A stretch of 64,000 nucleotides of DNA from Raphanus sativus. Taxonomy: Eukaryota; Streptophyta; Magnoliopsida; Brassicales; Brassicaceae. The position numbers and the translations under genes are program-made. Shown piece after piece: positions 59,801 to 64,000 of the stretch; position 1 is the stretch's first letter, and each line of letters starts with the position of its first letter. The stretch covers positions 19,987,792 to 20,051,791 of the forward strand of contig NC_079511.1 in assembly GCF_000801105.2 (NCBI RefSeq), given 5' to 3'. The notes beneath the pieces were generated by a model. It made no database searches. It was not told the DNA's origin and worked only from the letters and a program-made list of their open reading frames with translations.

Positions 59801-61523
59801 CAAGCCAGTAAAAGTATGTAATCTTCATGGGGTCATAAGTCGGAAAGGTGATATGTACTCTTCGAAGACAAAGATTAGTACAGATACTGACACATAAATT
59901 AGACCCAAAGAACAAGACCAAGTTGATTTGGATACTCGTAAATGGAACATTGTTTAAATACAACAATTAAGAAAAAAAAAACATAAATATTCCAACAAAT
60001 GATTGGTAAAAATAGAGTAAACACTAAACATAAAATAAATAAAAAATGTATACACTGTGAAGCATACAATATATAAATTATATAGTATTATATAAATCAA
60101 TATAATACTTTTCTTAATATATATCATCTGTTGTAAATTTTAATTAGGTACGAAATGAAGAACGTTGGCAAAATTCATGCTGGGTTCTCCAGAGCTCTAG
60201 GCCTACAAAAAAACGGATGGCCCAAAGAAAATATAAGTCTCATTCACCAATATGCTTACTACACTATCAGACAGAAGCTTAGGGACATGCTTGCCATTGA
60301 CAAAAACCTTAAATTTATCCTGACGGGTCACAGCCTTGGTGGCGCAATAGCTGCTCTGTTTCCAGCGATTCTTGCGGTTCACGGTGAGGATGTGCTACTT
60401 GATAAGCTAGAGGGAGTCTACACGTTTGGACAGCCACGTATAGGGGACGAGCAATTTGGGGAGTATATGAAGGAAGTGGTAAGAAAGCATGGAATTGAGT
60501 ATGAGAGGTTTGTTTACAACAATGATATGGTTCCTAGAGTCCCCTTCGATGACAAGATTTTATTCTCATACAAGCACTATGGATCTTGCAATTACTTCAA
60601 CAGTCTCTACAAAGGAAAGGTAAAGCCGCCTTTATCCATTTTTGTTTTGATTTGTCTTGATTAATAATTTAATAAGACCAAAAAGAAAGATAGAGCCAAC
60701 AAAAAAGGAAAACCAAGTTGTATTAAAGGTTTATACTTTATACACATACATGAAACTCAAATTAGATTTAGGACTTAAAAGTCCTCACTTTCTAAAAAAG
60801 TCAAACACATGAATTTTAAAATATACTCCCTCTGTTTTTCAAAGATGTATATTTTAGAGTTTTCACACATATTAAGAAAATACATTAGTCATGCATTGTT
60901 TTTAGAAATTATCAAATTTCAATGCATTTTAACCAATAGTCTTTCAATAAATTCAATTAATTTTATTGAAAATTGCAACTTTTATATAGAAAACATAAAA
61001 AAATACATCTTTTTGAAAGAAATATTTTTTCCAGAACATGCATCTTTTAAAAACAGAGGGAGTATAACATTTAAACATTATCTAATCCATTGATTTTTTT
61101 TTTTTGAAAAGATCCATTGAATTATTATTCAGTGAACAATAACAGCTTTTAATAAGTATTCAAAAATATCAAACAAATAAGTAACAAAAATTATAATAAC
61201 AGAACTTTTATATTTCTTTTCACATACTTGTGGATTTTAAGGTAAGGGAAGATGCACCGAATGCGAACTACATCAACTTGTTGTGGTTAATACCGACGAT
61301 TTTAACTGGTGCCTGGGAGTTCATAAGGAGTTTCATAATACAGTTTTGGAAAGGCAAAGAGTACAAAGAGAATTGGATGATGAGATCTGTTAGGATTGTG
61401 GGAATAGTACTCCCTGGTATGTCAAATCATTTCCCATTTGATTATGTCAACTGCTCGCGCTTGGGAGGCTTGGCTCAACCATCTACTACTACTCATGAAG
61501 ATAAAATTGCATTCATTGCTTAA
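53161..61523 (+). CDS. Class 3 triacylglycerol lipase, OBL1/TLL1-like, with an in-frame poly-lysine insertion
   Basis: Exons 53161-53479, 53993-54246, 55945-55978 (a 34-bp micro-exon), 59320-59455, 60148-60619 and 61242-61523 join in frame to 498 codons plus stop. The first residues are MSETNMKFCSSYFLVDPTKA, followed by hydrophobic stretches (LFDLFLLLFF, RWIIALAVLVQKILIL) suited to membrane or oil-body attachment. Catalytic signs: the oxyanion region VVSFRGTEPFDADDW, nucleophile elbow TGHSLGGA (serine), the acid region VYTFGQPRIGD, and a late His in YKHYGSCNYFNSLY. The family hydrolyses triacylglycerols at oil bodies. Removing the 20-residue insertion (residues 157-176) leaves 478 aa, the length I recall for Arabidopsis TLL1. 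Introns 2, 3 and 5 are enlarged by transposons. All splice sites are canonical, so expression is possible, but activity is uncertain. Confidence 0.9.
54129..54201 (+). mobile_element. Retroposon-tail insertion in lipase exon 2 (13-bp TSD, A37)
   Basis: TAAAATCGCTTAT occurs at 54129-54141 and again at 54189-54201. Between them are 10 bases (TTTAAGTTAC) and 37 consecutive A. This is the signature of target-primed reverse transcription that copied little more than a poly(A) tail. The added length (54142-54201) is 60 bp, exactly 20 codons, so the reading frame survives and gains FKLQ, 11 Lys, then NKIAY. Confidence 0.9.
54338..55621 (+). mobile_element. Complete non-autonomous Helitron in lipase intron 2
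   Basis: The 5' end is A|TCTATACTATTAAAGCAG (54338). The 3' end is the hairpin CCCGCGCTTT-G-AAAGCGCGGG (55590-55610), TCAAAAT, CTAG (55618-55621), T. The terminal 30 bases closely match the element ending at 22502, so both belong to one family. A second element is nested inside (54815-55458). Confidence 0.88.
54815..55458. mobile_element. Nested element with 9-bp target duplication, CGGGT-rich ends
   Basis: ATACTCATT flanks both sides (54806-54814 and 55459-55467). The ends share a short inverted AGRCCTG. The outer parts are rich in TCGGGT/TCGGTT words and the core is AT-rich. A 9-bp duplication is typical of Mutator-like elements, but the inverted repeats are very short, so the class is uncertain. 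Confidence 0.75.
56742..56799. repeat. (AT)n microsatellite in lipase intron 3
   Basis: About 58 bases of pure AT dinucleotide. Confidence 0.9.
56846..56905 (+). repeat. 24-bp tandem repeat, 2.5 copies
   Basis: GATACATGCAGTTTTTGAAA-type units start at 56846, 56870 and 56894, immediately 3' of the microsatellite. Confidence 0.88.
57753..58871 (+). mobile_element. Helitron in lipase intron 3 with its 5' part duplicated in tandem
   Basis: The 5' end is A|TCTCTACAATCAGTTTCAC (57753). The sequence from there to about 58281 is repeated from about 58282 (TTCTACAATCAGTTTCAC, ATGACATGGCTACTAAAATT in both), a period of about 528. Only the second copy reaches the 3' end: hairpin CTGCAC-ATG-GTGCAG (58845-58859), GAAAACAC, CTAG (58868-58871), T. 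The first copy lacks the last 65-70 bp with the hairpin. Confidence 0.83.
59152..59286. repeat. Fold-back with 42-bp arms just before lipase exon 4
   Basis: The left arm 59152-59193 (CTTTTAATAACAAAGTTATA, TATACACAAAG) pairs almost perfectly with 59244-59286 around a 50-nt loop. The loop contains TTTCAGATATTTGTAGCTAC, very like the true acceptor context TTATTTGTAGCTTAC at 59311-59324. The hairpin ends 33 bases upstream of exon 4. It may be a small TIR element or a local inverted duplication. Confidence 0.85.
60826..61062. mobile_element. Stowaway-like MITE in lipase intron 5
   Basis: CTCCCTCTGTTTTTCAAAGA at the left and AAAACAGAGGGAG at the right form terminal inverted repeats, flanked by TA on both sides, about 237 bp in all. 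This is the classic Stowaway terminus. Confidence 0.88.
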
Positions 61524-61993
61524 AATTTAAACCATACTTAATATCTAATATTCTATCTACTATGTCTGCTCTTGTTGGATTCGACTCTCAGTTTACTTCT
61601 ATGTTATGTTTACGTTTGGCTTTCTATCGTTTATATGTTGGCAAGATTCTAAACTTATTAATAAGAATGGTTTAAATAAGAAGTATTTGTTTGAATATCT
61701 AATAGAACCGTGTTATATAAACTACGGAAAACTGAATATTGTAAATAATAAAATTGATAAGATTATATCAAAGATTAAGAAAATGATGATACAATCGCAT
61801 ATGCGAGATATTTTTTTTTTCTTAACTCAAAATACGTCCCATATTGCCACGGTTCGATAATGTAATGAGTTCCAGGATACAACTGCAAAAAATCTTCTGA
61901 TTTGCGTCATTCTATCAGAAGTCTAACGAAACTAGTTTTGTGTATACTCTTAGATTCAAAAAAGAAAAGAAGACATGAAAATAAAAAATCAAA
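61524..61993. other. 3' flank of the lipase gene
   Basis: Probable 3' UTR and AT-rich flank. Short open frames here are not supported as genes. Confidence 0.45.
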
Positions 61994-62019
61994 CTAGATT
62001 TTGACCAGCACGTCCGTGC
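61994..62019 (-). mobile_element. Helitron 3' terminus, minus strand
   Basis: The minus-strand hairpin GCACG-GA-CGTGC (62008-62019) is followed by TGGTCAAAAT and CTAG (61994-61997), then T. The GTCAAAATCTAG tail is shared with the elements at 22502 and 55621. The body extends right, possibly past the window end. Confidence 0.75.
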
Positions 62020-62849
62020 ATGAATTTTTTCATTTTATAAATGTATTGGATATTATTACAAATGTTTTAAATATATAATTTTAGTTTAGTGTTATATATT
62101 GTGTAACTCATAATATTATTGTTTAGATTTCTTATTCAGTATTATTTATATATAGTGATTTTCTTAATACATTATACTTTGTTCTTACTTTAATTACTTA
62201 CCAATTTATTTTCGATTTATGTACAATAAATAGCAATCAGAAAATAATCAAATAGAGAACCTCCTCCAAACTATGTTTTTCTTTAATCTATACATTTTGC
62301 ATATAATATTTTTAAAATTTATTTATTTATATTTTAGAAATACTTAAGTTTAAGATAATTTATATTTTGATGTTGTGTTTTAAAAGATATACTTTAACAT
62401 ATATCATTTTATTATTTTGGGGATTTATAAATAAAAACACTATTTTATATAATATTGCCCTATTATTTTAGTAAATTTTATACATAGTACCATCTACCGG
62501 GATAATTTGCAAAATACCCTATTTAAGATTTGAAATTTGAAAAATACTCTGCCTTTAATTTTTTTGAAAACTATACTTTCTCTAGTGGGAATTTACTTCT
62601 TTACCCCAGTTTGATATTTCAATAATCAATATATAAATTCGAATTAATAAAAATATTATAATTATTAATGTTTAAGATAAATATGTGTATTTAAAATAAA
62701 TATGTTACAATAACAAAGATAAATAAAATAAATAATCATATGTTTACTTTATACAACGTGGTGTCTGAAAAATGATGTTTCGGTGACAGGGTAGTCGTAT
62801 CCAGAAACAAAATAACAGGGATCAGATAATTAATGGCTTGACTTTTTGA

Positions 62850-63370
62850 TAGGAATCCATTGCAAGTGTTGATAGGCACAAGATTTTCTCTCTCTCAGTT
62901 ACAACAACGAAGCTAGCAGAGAGGAACAAACATCAATAGCGGCGAACAACTTCGATACGAAGCTAAGCAGAAACACGAACAGAATCACATGATCTCACAT
63001 TGTTCATCTTCCTCAACTCCCTTTTCACTTGCTTCATCGCTAAGTTCACATCTTTCTTCGGCCTCAAAAAATCTGCCTCCTCTGTCCGAAGCTAGATCAT
63101 ATCTTCCACCAACGAGAGCTGCTATGTCCAACGCACGTGGCGGAGATAGCGAGTTTCAGTTTTTGCAAAACTCAGTTGGCAAGCTTGTGCTCAGAGTGTT
63201 CGGATCGAGAAGAGAGAAGCGATATTGGTTTAGGGTTCTGCATAAATTATTTTCTCGGGAATGAAGACAAGATTTCTGAAACTAAATCAAGAGTTTCGGA
63301 AGATGAACAAATGGATGATGATGCTATTGGTTTTACAAAAACAAATAACAGAAATAACGAACATACATAG
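62850..63370 (+). other. Unrecognised ORF-containing segment, probably a gene fragment
   Basis: A less AT-rich patch inside the presumed minus-strand Helitron. ATG 62989 opens a 91-codon Ser-rich frame (SSSSTPFSLASSLSSHLSSA, then RREKRYWFRVLHKLFSRE) to 63264. An overlapping frame continues to 63370 (EDEQMDDDAIGFTKTNN). The Ser-rich start resembles an organellar targeting sequence. It could be a captured host-gene piece with a frameshift. I do not recognise the protein. Confidence 0.3.
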
Positions 63371-64000
63371 CAGAGGTTTATATATATTTATATATAGACG
63401 AATACGTTTTTTGTATAATTCATCAAGTTTTTGATCAAGTGCATCTTGTACTGCAAGAAAGCTTATTAAAAAGATATTATGTAGATTCTCTAATGATTTT
63501 TTAAACAATTCTTTAAAAAATGTTTAATATGAATTGAGAAATATTAAGATTGGGCAATTTAGTAAATTTATATATAAATAAGTGTATTTTCTAAAAAACT
63601 TAAACAAAGGTGTATTTTTCAAATTATAATCTTATTGAAATGTACTTATCCAAATTTTCCCTACCATCTATCCTATTACTTCAGTAAATTTTAATGATAT
63701 AGAATATTTTTAGTGTGTTCAAAGAAAAACAATATATTTAGATGTTATGATTTTAAATTTTATTTTAATTAAGATTTCAAAATATTAGATCATTTAACTA
63801 TTACAACATATATAGTTTGGTTTTCGTGGTGCATTTTCAAACGTTATTCTTTATTAGCTATGTTTTCATATTTTGTAAAATTTGAAATATTATCATTTTA
63901 GTTTGAATATTGTATATTTTTTCAAAAAAACTTTAGAAAATTAATACATTATTTTATTAAAAATATTTGAACTTTTAGTAATGTTTTCTATATTTGAAAT
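63371..64000. other. AT-rich stretch to window end
   Basis: No gene or element boundary seen. Confidence 0.5.

Overview
This is AT-rich plant nuclear DNA with GT-AG introns. It is most likely from the Brassicaceae, and the repeat load suggests Brassica, Raphanus or a relative. The clues are the exon structure and protein sequence of two host genes, a tRNA-derived SINE, and many Helitron ends of the type common in crucifers (5' TCTATACTATTAAA, 3' GC-rich hairpin followed by CTAG, inserted between A and T). From memory, a RING-H2 gene close to a triacylglycerol lipase-like gene recalls the Arabidopsis chromosome 1 neighbourhood At1g45180 to At1g45201 (TLL1). I could not check this synteny.

Layout. 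At 1-7,167 lies the 3' part of a plus-strand Helitron. It holds an RPA70-like gene (5' end outside the window), then a PIF1-type helicase gene whose HUH nuclease part is missing, then a long non-coding tail ending in a textbook hairpin and CTAG. A truncated LINE (about 7.3-7.75 kb) and a complete minus-strand Helitron (7,942-9,529) follow. At 10,050-13,968 there is a giant inverted repeat with arms of about 1.9 kb around a 73-nt spacer, each arm carrying a decayed transposon ORF. From 14 to 27.5 kb there are no host genes: MITE-like elements, several Helitron 3' ends, one Helitron with a duplicated 5' part, a long degenerate repeat field and a SINE.

At 27.9-33.3 kb is a second Helitron Rep/helicase, dead by several stops, frameshifts and changed catalytic residues. 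Its helicase reading frame runs into a 177-bp tandem array of nearly six units. At 34,657-36,818 is an intact six-exon host gene for a RING-H2 E3 ubiquitin ligase (about 600 aa, MBR1/MBR2/HIP1 type). From 37 to 53 kb come a Stowaway-like MITE, a decayed gag-like pseudogene, a 35-bp minisatellite, low-complexity DNA, an inverted fragment of the lipase first exon, and a tandem duplication containing telomere-like CCCTAAA repeats.

At 53,161-61,523 is the second host gene, an OBL1/TLL1-type class 3 lipase. Its six exons join in frame to 498 codons. The introns are swollen by two Helitrons, a nested 9-bp-TSD element, a fold-back and a Stowaway MITE. Exon 2 carries a 60-bp retroposon-tail insertion that keeps the frame and adds a run of 11 lysines. 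The last 2 kb hold a minus-strand Helitron 3' end and an unrecognised short ORF.

The two host genes are not functionally linked as far as I can see. The rest of the window is a record of transposon insertion, decay and local duplication.
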